This document shows, in pieces, positions 25,053 to 33,816 of a stretch of 64,000 bases of DNA; positions within the stretch are counted from its first letter, which is position 1, and each line of letters starts with the position of its first letter. The translations under genes were made by a program, and so were the position numbers. Source of the stretch: Mesorhizobium plurifarium (GTDB taxonomy: Bacteria; Pseudomonadota; Alphaproteobacteria; Rhizobiales; Rhizobiaceae); the NCBI GenBank assembly GCA_000824785.1, contig CCNB01000012.1, positions 612,206 to 676,205 on the forward strand, given 5' to 3'. The notes below the pieces were generated by a model. The model was not told the origin of the DNA, did no database searches, and saw only the letters and a list, made by a program, of their open reading frames with translations.

Positions 25053-28000
25053 ATGAACAGCAAGCGGTCCTATCTCGATACACTCAATGCCGGCAGGCAG
25101 CGCCGGCCGCACGCATCGCTCGAGGAACTGAACCGCTCGCTCGAAACGCTGGAGCAGCGGCTGGACCGGACGCGCGCCGACATGCCCGATCGCCCCGACC
25201 TGCGGCGGCCGCCCGCCGAGCCGCGTTATCCAAGCACGCAGCCTTACGGCCAGCCGCGCTGGTACGAAGATCCCTATTCCGCGCAAAGACCTCTGGACCG
25301 GCCGCCGCAAAACCCGGCAGCGCAGTATCCCGGCGCGCAGAACCAGCGGCCGCAAACGCGCGCGCCTCAGAATCCGACGCCTGCCGCCGCGCCCGCCTTC
25401 GGGCAGACCTATCAGGCGATCGCGCGTGACATCGACCGGGTGCGTGGTCAGGAAGACAGCGTCGCCATGGTCGGCAAGATCGCCGTCGAGCTGCGCGGGC
25501 TGCGCGAGGAACTGCGCCATCAGATGACCGCCGGCCTGCAGCGCGAATTCGAGGCGTTCCGCCAGGACATCGACCGCGCCATGCAGGCCAACAGCCAGCG
25601 CGGCGCGAACGGCACGCTCGACAAGAGCAGCGCCGAGCTCGGCCTCGAATTCGAGCGGCTCTCGGGAGCTATCCAGTCGCTTGCCGAAAAGAGCGACGAC
25701 CGCAGCGTCAACCTGCTGCGCCTGGAGCTGGAACAGGTGAAGGGCGCGCTGGACACGCTGGCGCGCGAGGAAAGCGTGCAGAAGGTCGACCGCCGCTGGG
25801 ACGATTTCGACCGCCGCTGGAGCGCTTTCGAGGACCGCGTCGACGCCGACCAACGCAAGCGCGCGGAAGGTCCCAGTCTTTCGGTGCTGACCGACCGGCT
25901 CGAACAGATCAGCAACGCCGTCAACAACCTGCCGGAATCGCTTTCGCTGCGTTCGCTGGAGGAAAAGGTGCGCACGCTTGCCGGCGCGGTCGACCGTTTC
26001 GCCGGCCAGCAGACCGCGCGCGGCGGCGAAACGCTCGCCATGATCGACGAGCGGCTGGACGAGATTTCCCGCGCCATCGTCGCCTCGACGGTCGCCGCGC
26101 AGGCCAATGCGTTCGATCCCGAAACCTTCGGCAGGATCGAGAAGCGCATGGCCTCGCTGGCGGTGCAGATCGAAGAGGTCGCGCAGTCGCGGCCGGGAGC
26201 GGAAGTCCTCGACCACCTCAACCTTCTCACCAGCCGGGTGGACCAGCTGGCCGGCCGTGCCGATCTGCCCGAACAGGCCATGGAGCGGCTGGGCAAGCAG
26301 ATCGCTTCCATCACGGAGAAGATGGACCGCGCGCCGGCGATGCCCGACGCCGACCAGATCTTCCAGGGCCTGGAGCAGCGCTTCGACGCGCTGTCGATGC
26401 TGCTCGAGCGCCGCCAGGGCGATGCGATCGAACAGGGCAATATGCTGTTTCGCGATCTCGAGCGGCGGCTGGACGAAGTCGCGGATCGGCTCGACCAGCG
26501 CATGCGCCAGGACGAGAGCGCCGGCATCATGGAAGCGATCGACGCCCGCTTCACCGCTTTGGCCAAGCGCATCGAGACGCGCACGCCCGATCCCGCCAAC
26601 GAGATGGCGATCCGTGGGCTGGAAAGCCGGCTCGAGGACATTTCCAGCCGGCTGGAATCGTCCGCGCAGCAGGTCGCGGGCATCGATCCGGCGCTGATCC
26701 GGAGCCTCGAAGCGCAGGTCGCCGGCCTGTCGGCGCATCTTTCCAGGCCCGGCACGCCGCTGCCCGAATTCGAAGACATCAGCCCGCGCCTCAGCGAGAT
26801 CGAGAGGTCACTGGCCGGTACGCGCGATTCCATACTGAGCGTGGCGCGCGAGGCTGCCGAGAGCGCCGTCAGATCGCTTGCCGAGTCGACGTCCAGCACG
26901 GCGCAGACCAATGCGACGGCGGTGGCCGGCCTCGCCCAGGACCTGAAGACGCTGGAAGCGCTCACCCGTCGCTCCGACGAGCGCAATTCGCGGACATTCG
27001 AGGCGATCCACGACACGCTGCTCAAGATCGTCGACCGGCTCGGCTCGCTGGAATCGGGCGAGACCAGCGAAGCGATGAGCGAGCTGGTCGATCCGCAACC
27101 GACCAGCAAGCGCGGCCGCGGCGGCAAGATCGCGGTGCAGGACGCGCCCTCGATGGATATCGACCAGCCGCAGCCGCTCACGGGAGACATGGCCAGCCTT
27201 GAAGGCCGCGCCGCGGCCATTATGCGCGACGAACCAAGCGCGCCACGCACGCCGGCCGAGGCCGCCGCAGCGGCGGCCATGGCGGCGCTCGGACCGGATG
27301 CGATCGGCGACAAGAGCGAGGCGGCCGGCCGCAGGAAATCCATGTTCAGCGGCCTGGCGCGCGCCTTCAAGGGCAAGAAGGAGGCGGACACGCAGCCGCT
27401 TGCCGGCTCTGCGCCGGTCGCCGACGTGCCGAGCGTCGACATAGACGAACCGCTCGACCCCAGGGCCGCCAACCGGCCCTTGGAACCCGGTTCCGGCGCG
27501 CCGGACCTCAACGCCATCATGAAGCGCGTGCGCGACGAGCGCGGCGGCCAGCCTGCCCGGCGCACCGAGAGCGATGCCGCCAAGTCCGATTTCATCGCCG
27601 CGGCCCGCCGCGCGGCCCAGGCCGCCGCCGCGGAAGCCGACACGCTGAAGCGGCAATCGACCATGACCGGCCCGGTCAAGGCGCTGAGGATCGGCGACCT
27701 GCTCAAGGCGCGACGCAAGCCGATCCTCATGGCGGCCGCCGCGATCATGATGGCGCTGGCCGGCCTGCAGCTGGGCAAGGCCTTCCTGGCCGATCCCGTC
27801 GAAACGGCCAACAACCAGCCCGCGCCGGTCGTCTCCACGCAGGCGATCGATACGGCTTCGCTCAACGCCTCGGCCGCGCCGCAAGCCGACACGCAGAAAG
27901 CCGATACGGACACCGCGCAGGCCGAAAACGCCCCGGCCCGACCCGTCAGGCAGGCCGAGCCCGTCAAGGACGCTGCCCCGGCCGCCTCTATCACTGCAAG

Positions 28001-29132
28001 TCCCGAAGCCGCCGCCATGCCCGCCGAACCGACACCCGCGCCGGTGGCGCTTGCGGCGCCTGCCATGCCGGCGCCAACGCCGATGGCTTCCGCGACGCCA
28101 TCCGAACCTGCCGCGGCAGCCTCCACAGCAACCGATACGGATGGCGATACGCAGCCGGTGGCCAAGGAGGCGGCCAGTCCGGCAGCCGAGGGCGCCGCGG
28201 TCAGCGCGCCGGCCGCCACCTCCGCCGACACGACAGGCGCCGTGCCGCCCGCGGCAAGCCAGACGGCGGCGGCCAAATTCGACATTCCGTCCGAGATCGG
28301 TCCGGTGGCGCTGCGCGACGCGGCCGCCGGCGGCGACGCCAAGGCGCTGTTCGAGATCGGCTCGCGCTACGCCGAATCGCGCGGCGTCAAGGAAGACATG
28401 AAGGCGGCCGCGAAATGGTACGAGCAGTCGGCCGAGCTGGGCTTCGCGCCGGCGGAGTACCGCATCGGCAATTTCTACGAAAAGGGCATCGGCGTCGCGC
28501 GCGACATCAAGAAGGCCAAGACCTACTACCAGCTCGCCGCCGAGCAGGGAAACGCCAGCGCCATGCACAATCTGGCGGTGCTGTTCGCCATGGCGGCGGA
28601 CGGCGTGACCGACAATGAATCGGCCACGCACTGGTTCCAGGAGGCCGCCGACCTCGGTGTCAAGGACAGCCAGTTCAACCTCGGCATCCTGGCCGCCAAG
28701 GGCGTCGGCATGAAGCAGAACCTGGAGGAATCCTACAAGTGGTTCGCGCTCGTCGCCAAGACCGGCGACAAGGACGCCGCCGCCAAGCGCGACGAGATCG
28801 CCAACGCATTGCGCCCCGAGCAGCTCGAGCGGGCGCGCGCCGCCACGGAATTGTGGAAGGCCAAGCCGCTCAACGCGGCCGCCAACTCGGCCGACGTTCC
28901 GGAATCCTGGCAGGACAGCGCACCGCAGACCACCGCCGGTATCGACATGAAGAAGGCGGTGAAGAACATCCAGCTGATCCTCAACAAGAACGGCTATGAC
29001 GCCGGCGGCGCCGACGGCGTGATGGGCGGCAAGACCAAGAACGCCATCATGGCCTTCCAGACTGACAACAAGATGAAGCCGACCGGCGAGGTCGACGCAC
29101 CGCTCGTCAAGGCGCTGCTGGCGAAGAAATAA
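25053..29132 (+). CDS. podJ: PodJ-like polarity/localisation factor with Sel1 repeats and peptidoglycan-binding domain
   Basis: The 1359-residue protein has the PodJ layout. A cytoplasmic part rich in heptad-like coiled coil spans about residues 90-690 (many LEERL/LDEIS-type segments). A low-complexity stretch follows, with one transmembrane segment near 887-912 (PILMAAAAIMMALAGLQLG). A proline/alanine-rich periplasmic linker leads to three or four Sel1 repeats from about 1085 (AKALFEIGSRYAESRGVKEDM and similar). The C-terminal peptidoglycan-binding domain begins near 1298 (IQLILNKNGYDAGGADGVMGGKTKNAI). PodJ recruits polar proteins in Caulobacter and growth-pole factors in Agrobacterium. The gene stands alone. 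The assignment rests on architecture. Confidence 0.86.
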   Translation: MNSKRSYLDTLNAGRQRRPHASLEELNRSLETLEQRLDRTRADMPDRPDLRRPPAEPRYPSTQPYGQPRWYEDPYSAQRPLDRPPQNPAAQYPGAQNQRPQTRAPQNPTPAAAPAFGQTYQAIARDIDRVRGQEDSVAMVGKIAVELRGLREELRHQMTAGLQREFEAFRQDIDRAMQANSQRGANGTLDKSSAELGLEFERLSGAIQSLAEKSDDRSVNLLRLELEQVKGALDTLAREESVQKVDRRWDDFDRRWSAFEDRVDADQRKRAEGPSLSVLTDRLEQISNAVNNLPESLSLRSLEEKVRTLAGAVDRFAGQQTARGGETLAMIDERLDEISRAIVASTVAAQANAFDPETFGRIEKRMASLAVQIEEVAQSRPGAEVLDHLNLLTSRVDQLAGRADLPEQAMERLGKQIASITEKMDRAPAMPDADQIFQGLEQRFDALSMLLERRQGDAIEQGNMLFRDLERRLDEVADRLDQRMRQDESAGIMEAIDARFTALAKRIETRTPDPANEMAIRGLESRLEDISSRLESSAQQVAGIDPALIRSLEAQVAGLSAHLSRPGTPLPEFEDISPRLSEIERSLAGTRDSILSVAREAAESAVRSLAESTSSTAQTNATAVAGLAQDLKTLEALTRRSDERNSRTFEAIHDTLLKIVDRLGSLESGETSEAMSELVDPQPTSKRGRGGKIAVQDAPSMDIDQPQPLTGDMASLEGRAAAIMRDEPSAPRTPAEAAAAAAMAALGPDAIGDKSEAAGRRKSMFSGLARAFKGKKEADTQPLAGSAPVADVPSVDIDEPLDPRAANRPLEPGSGAPDLNAIMKRVRDERGGQPARRTESDAAKSDFIAAARRAAQAAAAEADTLKRQSTMTGPVKALRIGDLLKARRKPILMAAAAIMMALAGLQLGKAFLADPVETANNQPAPVVSTQAIDTASLNASAAPQADTQKADTDTAQAENAPARPVRQAEPVKDAAPAASITASPEAAAMPAEPTPAPVALAAPAMPAPTPMASATPSEPAAAASTATDTDGDTQPVAKEAASPAAEGAAVSAPAATSADTTGAVPPAASQTAAAKFDIPSEIGPVALRDAAAGGDAKALFEIGSRYAESRGVKEDMKAAAKWYEQSAELGFAPAEYRIGNFYEKGIGVARDIKKAKTYYQLAAEQGNASAMHNLAVLFAMAADGVTDNESATHWFQEAADLGVKDSQFNLGILAAKGVGMKQNLEESYKWFALVAKTGDKDAAAKRDEIANALRPEQLERARAATELWKAKPLNAAANSADVPESWQDSAPQTTAGIDMKKAVKNIQLILNKNGYDAGGADGVMGGKTKNAIMAFQTDNKMKPTGEVDAPLVKALLAKK

Positions 29133-29203
29133 CGGCGGGCGCGTCGCATACGCGACGCCCTGCCACACATTTGCCTGTTAACTGATTGAGATGGTTTTTG
29201 TTT

Positions 29204-29240
29204 CGGCGCGGCGGCGGGGTTTTGACCCGCCGCCGCGCCG
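29204..29240. repeat. Very stable 15-bp hairpin between podJ and the TauE-type gene
   Basis: CGGCGCGGCGGCGGG (29204-29218) is perfectly complementary to CCCGCCGCCGCGCCG (29226-29240) across a seven-base loop. A T-rich stretch lies before it and an A-rich stretch after it, the reverse of an intrinsic terminator on the plus strand, so the flanks can extend the stem. It probably ends podJ transcription in a Rho-assisted way or protects RNA ends. Confidence 0.7.
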
Positions 29241-29324
29241 GCGCAAGAAAAAATTGGCTTTTCGGTGCTTTAGTGTCCGGGGACGGCACTATGCGCCGAC
29301 AGACAAACTGATCGAGACAGACGG

Positions 29325-30248
29325 GTGGGCATCTATCTCCCGATCGCGGAAATTTCCGTCAACGTCTTCGTGCTGCTGGCGATGGGCGCGGCGGTGGGCT
29401 TCCTGTCGGGCATGTTCGGGGTCGGCGGCGGCTTCCTGATCACGCCGCTCCTGATCTTCTACAACATCCCGCCGGCGATCGCGGTGGCCACCGGCGCCAA
29501 CCAGGTCATCGCTTCCTCCTTCTCCGGCGCGCTGTCGCACTTCAAGCGCGGCACGCTCGACTTCAAGCTGGGTGGGGTGCTGCTTGCCGGCGGCATCGTC
29601 GGCTCGACGGCCGGCATCTACGTCTTCGCGCTGTTGCGCCGGCTCGGCCAGCTCGATCTCTTCATCTCGCTGCTCTATGTCGCTCTGCTTGGCACCGTCG
29701 GCGGGCTGATGCTGGTGGAAAGCGTCAACGCGCTGCGCGCCAGCCGCAGCGGCGCAGCGCCCGTACTCAAGAAATCCGGACAGCACAACTGGATCCACCG
29801 GCTGCCGTTCAAGATGCGCTTCCGCGCCTCGAAACTGTTCGTCAGCGTCATCCCGGTGCTCGGGCTGGGTGCGGCGATCGGCTTCCTGTCATCGATCATG
29901 GGCGTCGGCGGCGGCTTCATCATGGTGCCGGCGCTGATCTATCTGCTCAAGGTGCCGACCAATGTCGTTATCGGCACCTCGCTGTTCCAGATCATCTTCA
30001 CCTCGGCCTACACCACGCTGGTGCATGCCACGACCAACCAGACGGTCGACGTGATCCTGGCCTTCCTGCTGATGGCGGGCGGCGTCGCCGGCGCGCAGTA
30101 TGGCGCCAAGGCCGGCCAGCGGCTGCGCGGCGAGCAATTGCGCGCGCTCCTGGCGATGCTGGTGCTGGCCGTCGCCATCCGCCTCGCCGTCGATCTTTTC
30201 GTGACGCCGCCCAATCTCTATTCGCTGTCCGCCGCGGGCCTCAACTGA
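29325..30248 (+). CDS. TSUP-family (TauE/SafE) transporter, probable sulfite exporter
   Basis: The 307-residue inner-membrane protein belongs to the TauE/SafE family of sulfite/sulfonate exporters. Two internal repeats each carry the glycine motif FGVGGGFLITPLL (near residue 36) and MGVGGGFIMVPALI (near 192), typical of the family. The start is a GTG at 29325. Its stop overlaps the start of the TIGR02186 gene in the form TGATG, so the two are translationally coupled. With a sulfite-oxidising-type enzyme 3.5 kb away, a sulfur oxyanion is the likely substrate. Confidence 0.9.
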   Translation: MGIYLPIAEISVNVFVLLAMGAAVGFLSGMFGVGGGFLITPLLIFYNIPPAIAVATGANQVIASSFSGALSHFKRGTLDFKLGGVLLAGGIVGSTAGIYVFALLRRLGQLDLFISLLYVALLGTVGGLMLVESVNALRASRSGAAPVLKKSGQHNWIHRLPFKMRFRASKLFVSVIPVLGLGAAIGFLSSIMGVGGGFIMVPALIYLLKVPTNVVIGTSLFQIIFTSAYTTLVHATTNQTVDVILAFLLMAGGVAGAQYGAKAGQRLRGEQLRALLAMLVLAVAIRLAVDLFVTPPNLYSLSAAGLN

Positions 30249-31039
30249 TGGCGGGACCCAGAGCATTTGCAGCCGCCATCCCGTTGTCGATGCTCCTTGC
30301 CCTTTCCCCGGCAACTGCGCAGACGCCGCCCGTCGAAAGCATCCAGATCGGACTGTCGACCGACGCCATTTCCATCACGGCGGGCTTCTCCGGCGCCGAT
30401 CTCACCATTTTCGGATCGCTGGAAAATCCCGATCCGCTGATCGCGCGCCAGGGGCGCTACGACGTCGTCGTCGTGCTCGAAGGGCCGCCAAGGCCGGTCG
30501 TGGTCCGGCGCAAGGACCGCGTGCTCGGCGTCTGGGTCAACCTGGACTCGGAGACGTTCGAGAACGTGCCGGTCTCCTATTCCGTCGCGACGACGCGGCC
30601 GCTGCAGGACATCGCCGAGCCCGCCAAATACAAGCAGCTCTCGCTCGGCGCGCAGAACCTCTACATGAAGCCCGCCGACGAGACCGACAGCCCGGCAACC
30701 ATCGAGGAATTCACCGCGGCGCTGCGCGACCGCAAGGCGGCGACGGGCCTCTACAGCGAGAATGTCGGCGGCGTGCAATTCCTGTCGCAGAACCTGTTTC
30801 GCGCCACCGTGCGGCTCGCGCCCAACGTGCCGGTCGGCACCCATAAGGCGCGCGCGTTCCTGTTCAAGAGCGGCATGTTCGTCAAGGAAAGCTCGGCGCA
30901 GCTCGAAATCCGCAAGTCCGGCTTCGAGCAGTCGGTCTTCCGCGTCGCGCATGACTATTCCTTCCTCTACGGCGTGTTCGCCATATCGCTCGCCATGCTG
31001 ACCGGCTGGCTGGGACGGCTCATCTTCCGCAAGGATTGA
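30248..31039 (+). CDS. TIGR02186-family membrane-anchored protein
   Basis: The 263-residue protein has a signal peptide (IPLSMLLALSPATAQ), a beta-rich periplasmic body beginning ESIQIGLSTDAISITAGFSGADLTIFG, and a C-terminal membrane segment (FLYGVFAISLAMLTGWLGRLIF). It matches the alphaproteobacterial family TIGR02186, which has no proven function but commonly sits beside TauE-type exporters. The four-base overlap with the exporter gene suggests a partner or accessory subunit facing the periplasm. Confidence 0.88.
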   Translation: MAGPRAFAAAIPLSMLLALSPATAQTPPVESIQIGLSTDAISITAGFSGADLTIFGSLENPDPLIARQGRYDVVVVLEGPPRPVVVRRKDRVLGVWVNLDSETFENVPVSYSVATTRPLQDIAEPAKYKQLSLGAQNLYMKPADETDSPATIEEFTAALRDRKAATGLYSENVGGVQFLSQNLFRATVRLAPNVPVGTHKARAFLFKSGMFVKESSAQLEIRKSGFEQSVFRVAHDYSFLYGVFAISLAMLTGWLGRLIFRKD

Positions 31040-31045
31040 TGTTTC

Positions 31046-31086
31046 GGGGAAGAACCCATTTCCCGTGAAAAGAGGGTTTCCCTTTT
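31046..31086 (+). terminator. Probable intrinsic terminator after the TIGR02186 gene
   Basis: GGGAAGAACCC (31047-31057) pairs with GGGTTTCCC (31074-31082) with one bulged base, and is followed by TTTT. It lies just after the stop codon at 31039. Confidence 0.5.
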
Positions 31087-31224
31087 CCCGGTTTTGCGAT
31101 ACATCGCCGCCTCCCAGCCCTAGGGATAAGCAACACATTCAATTTCGATAGAGCGGCCCGGCCTTCCGGTTGACGGCGCGCGATGCGTCGGCTTGCCGCT
31201 ATGAAACAACGACAGGAGGCTGCG

Positions 31225-32481
31225 ATGCGATCGGCATTCGGCGGCATCGATTTCGGCACGTCCAATTCCACCGTGGGCGTGATCCGCGACGGACGGGCGC
31301 GGCTGGTGGCGCTCGAAGGCGAGCAACCCACCCTGCCGAGCGCCGTGTTCTTCAATTTCGAGGACGGCTACACCTATTTCGGCCGTCGCGCGATCAGCGA
31401 CTATACAGACAGTATCGAAGGGCGGCTGATGCGCTCCCTGAAGAGCGTGCTCGGCAGCACGCTCGCCAACGAAAAGACCCGCATCAAGGCGCGCCAGATC
31501 GGCTTCATCGACATCGTCGGCATGTTCGTCGGCCATTTGAAGAAGCGGCTCGAGGAAGACACCGGCGGTCCGGTCGAGAACGTGGTGCTCGGCCGGCCCG
31601 TGCAGTTCGTCGACGACGATGCGGCCGCCGATGCGAAGGCGCAGGGCGAATTGGAAAAGGCCGCCCGCGCGCAAGGCTTCAAGCACATCGCCTTCCAGTT
31701 CGAGCCGATCGCTGCGGCGCTCGATTACGAGCAGAAGGTCACCCGCGAGGAGCTGGCGCTGATCATAGACATGGGCGGCGGCACATCCGACTTCTCGATC
31801 GTGCGGGTCTCGCCTGAGCGCGCGCGCTTAAGCGACCGCAAGGCCGACATCCTCGCCAATCGCGGCGTCCATATCGGCGGCACCGATTTCGACCGGCTGC
31901 TCAGCATCGCCCATGTCATGCCCGAGCTCGGCTATCTGACACGGACCAAGGACCACAAACGCAACCTGCCCGCGGCCTATTTCATCGACTTGGCGACCTG
32001 GCAGCGCATCAACCTGGTCTACACCGCCAAGGCGATGAACGACCTGCGGCAGATCCGCTACGAGGCGGAGCGGGCCGATCTCGTCGACCGTTTCATCCAT
32101 GTCGTCGAGCATCGCTACGGCCACGCGATGGCGGGCCTGGTCGAGAGAGCCAAGATCGCGCTGACAGACCAGTCCTCGGCCGAGGTGAAGGTATCGCTGC
32201 CCGGCGCGCGCTTCGCGGCCGAGATCACGCGCGCGGGCCTCGAGGAAACCATTGCGAGCGACATCGAACGCGTGGCTGCGACGGTCAAGCAGACCATCGC
32301 CGACGCCGGCGTCGATGCCTCCGCCATCACTGCCGTGTTCCTTACCGGCGGCTCGACCGCGATCCCGCTGGCGAAGCGGGAAATCCTGTCGCTGGTGCCG
32401 CAGGCCGCTGTCATCGAAGGCGACATGTTCGGCTCGGTCGGGCTCGGCCTCGCGCTCGACGCGCAGCGCAAATACGCCTGA
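31225..32481 (+). CDS. Hsp70-family (YegD-like) protein with ATPase domain only
   Basis: The 418-residue protein holds the actin/Hsp70 nucleotide-binding fold: phosphate loop 1 GGIDFGTSNSTVGV at the N-terminus, LIIDMGGGTSDFSIV near residue 177, and the adenosine loop VFLTGGSTAIP near 373. The length ends at the ATPase domain, so the peptide-binding beta-sandwich and lid of DnaK are missing, as in E. coli YegD. The ATG at 31225 follows GGAGG. No co-chaperone gene is nearby. The role is unknown. Confidence 0.88.
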   Translation: MRSAFGGIDFGTSNSTVGVIRDGRARLVALEGEQPTLPSAVFFNFEDGYTYFGRRAISDYTDSIEGRLMRSLKSVLGSTLANEKTRIKARQIGFIDIVGMFVGHLKKRLEEDTGGPVENVVLGRPVQFVDDDAAADAKAQGELEKAARAQGFKHIAFQFEPIAAALDYEQKVTREELALIIDMGGGTSDFSIVRVSPERARLSDRKADILANRGVHIGGTDFDRLLSIAHVMPELGYLTRTKDHKRNLPAAYFIDLATWQRINLVYTAKAMNDLRQIRYEAERADLVDRFIHVVEHRYGHAMAGLVERAKIALTDQSSAEVKVSLPGARFAAEITRAGLEETIASDIERVAATVKQTIADAGVDASAITAVFLTGGSTAIPLAKREILSLVPQAAVIEGDMFGSVGLGLALDAQRKYA

Positions 32482-32646
32482 CAGACGGAGATTGGCGAAG
32501 ACGCCCGTCTCTTCGTCACCCACGGGCGGAGCAAGGAGCGAAGCGACGCGCGCAGACCCTAGAATGACGAAGTTCGGAGGCCTCGGCCAATCGCGAGCGT
32601 TTGCGACGATCCTCATTCTGAGACGCGGACCAGATGTCGCCTGAGG
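32482..32646. repeat. Possible dispersed intergenic sequence between convergent genes
   Basis: CTTCGTCA (near 32510) is mirrored by TGACGAAG (near 32566) around a segment with GGAGCAAGGAGCGAAGCGAC. The structure fits a stem-loop between two convergent genes and may belong to a repeated family, but no second copy occurs in this window. Confidence 0.35.
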
Positions 32647-33534
32647 TTAGCTGACCTTTCCACCGAGATGTGCCTTCAGCGCCATCTGGGCGAGGCTCGC
32701 CTGGCGGTCGCGATGCGTGATCATGGCGAAGTCGCGTTTCGGCAAGTCGACCGGCACGGCCCTGAGGCTGCCCTCCGCCAGGGAGCGGGCAACGACGAGT
32801 TCCGAGATGATCGTCGCTCCAGCTCCAGCCTCGACCGCCTGGCGCACGGCCTCGTTGCTGGGCAGGACGAGGAAGATCTGCAGCTCCACCGGCGGCACCC
32901 CTTGGCTGAGCGCGAAATCCTCCAGCGCCTCGCGCGTGCCCGACCCGCCTTCCCTGATGATCCAGCGCAAGGCCCTGATGTCGAGATTGCCCGCCCGCGT
33001 CATTGGAATTTCGGGATGCGCGCGCGCCACCACCATCATCGGGCGATCCTCGTCGACCGTGGCGCGGCGCAGGATGTCGGACTCGGTGCGGCCCTCGACC
33101 AGTCCGAAATCGGCGCGGCCGTCGAGCACATTGGTCTCCACCTGCCTGGTGTTGCCGATCGTCACGCTCAGCTTCACGGCGGGATAGGCTTCGTGGAAGG
33201 CGGCCAGGCGACGCGGCAGCCAGTAGCTGGCGATGGTCTGGCTGGCCGCGATCGACAGGCTACCGGCGACGGTCTGCGAGACATCCTCCAGCACACCGCG
33301 GGCAGCAGCGGCGCGGTCCAGGACCGCCTTCGCCTCAGGCAGGAAGCGGTGACCGGTCTGGGCCAGTTCGATGTTGCGGCCGACCCGGTTGAACAGGCGC
33401 ACGCCGTGCTGGCTTTCGAGCGCGCGGATCGCGGCCGACGCCGCCGACTGCGAGATGCCGAGCCGCTCGGCGGCCTTGGTCATATGGCCGTGCTCGGCGA
33501 CGGCGACGAAGATGCGCAACTGATCGAGAGTCAT
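32647..33534 (-). CDS. LysR-family transcription regulator
   Basis: The 295-residue regulator has the LysR winged helix at the N-terminus (TLDQLRIFVAVAEHGHMTKAAERLGISQSAASAAIRALE) and a two-lobe ligand domain starting near GSLSIAASQTIASYWLPRRLAAF. I took the ATG at 33534; a TTG six bases upstream is possible. It is divergent from the SoeABC-type operon, the usual arrangement for a LysR regulator and its target. Its effector would then be a sulfur compound such as sulfite, which is inference. Confidence 0.92.
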   Translation of the reverse strand: MTLDQLRIFVAVAEHGHMTKAAERLGISQSAASAAIRALESQHGVRLFNRVGRNIELAQTGHRFLPEAKAVLDRAAAARGVLEDVSQTVAGSLSIAASQTIASYWLPRRLAAFHEAYPAVKLSVTIGNTRQVETNVLDGRADFGLVEGRTESDILRRATVDEDRPMMVVARAHPEIPMTRAGNLDIRALRWIIREGGSGTREALEDFALSQGVPPVELQIFLVLPSNEAVRQAVEAGAGATIISELVVARSLAEGSLRAVPVDLPKRDFAMITHRDRQASLAQMALKAHLGGKVS

Positions 33535-33657
33535 GGCCAACTAAGAAGCAGAATCGATCGGAATTACAAGAGCTGCTTGTTAGACGCATCAATTGCTTTG
33601 TTCTAAGTTTTCACCTGAAGTTGGAAAAAATTGGTCGTCAGAGGCCAAGAGTGGGAA

Positions 33658-33816
33658 ATGACAGGGCGCTTCAAATCCCTATTCGCGCATTGGAGCCGTC
33701 GGCTGAAGCGGCAGCTTGCCGGTGAGCGCTATCATCCCGAGCTCCACTATATGCGCGGCCCGGGGCCGAAGACCAAAGCCAAGCTGGCGAGCGGCAAGAG
33801 CGGCCGCGGATCATGA
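33658..33816 (+). CDS. Small basic protein coupled to soeA
   Basis: The 52-residue frame (starts MTGRFKSLFAHWSRRLKRQL) is strongly basic, has no signal peptide and no cysteine, and ends in a TGA that overlaps the ATG of the next gene as ATGA. I do not recognise a family. Position and overlap suggest it is translated and either couples translation of the large subunit or acts as a small accessory factor. Its own ribosome site is weak (GAGG is 13 bases upstream). Confidence 0.6.
   Translation: MTGRFKSLFAHWSRRLKRQLAGERYHPELHYMRGPGPKTKAKLASGKSGRGS

Noticed and set aside
25520-28342. Very long minus-strand open frame (about 940 codons) opposite podJ
   Set aside because: It is antisense to a protein with clear domains; the translation is serine/alanine-rich low complexity, as expected from the complement of GC-rich codons.
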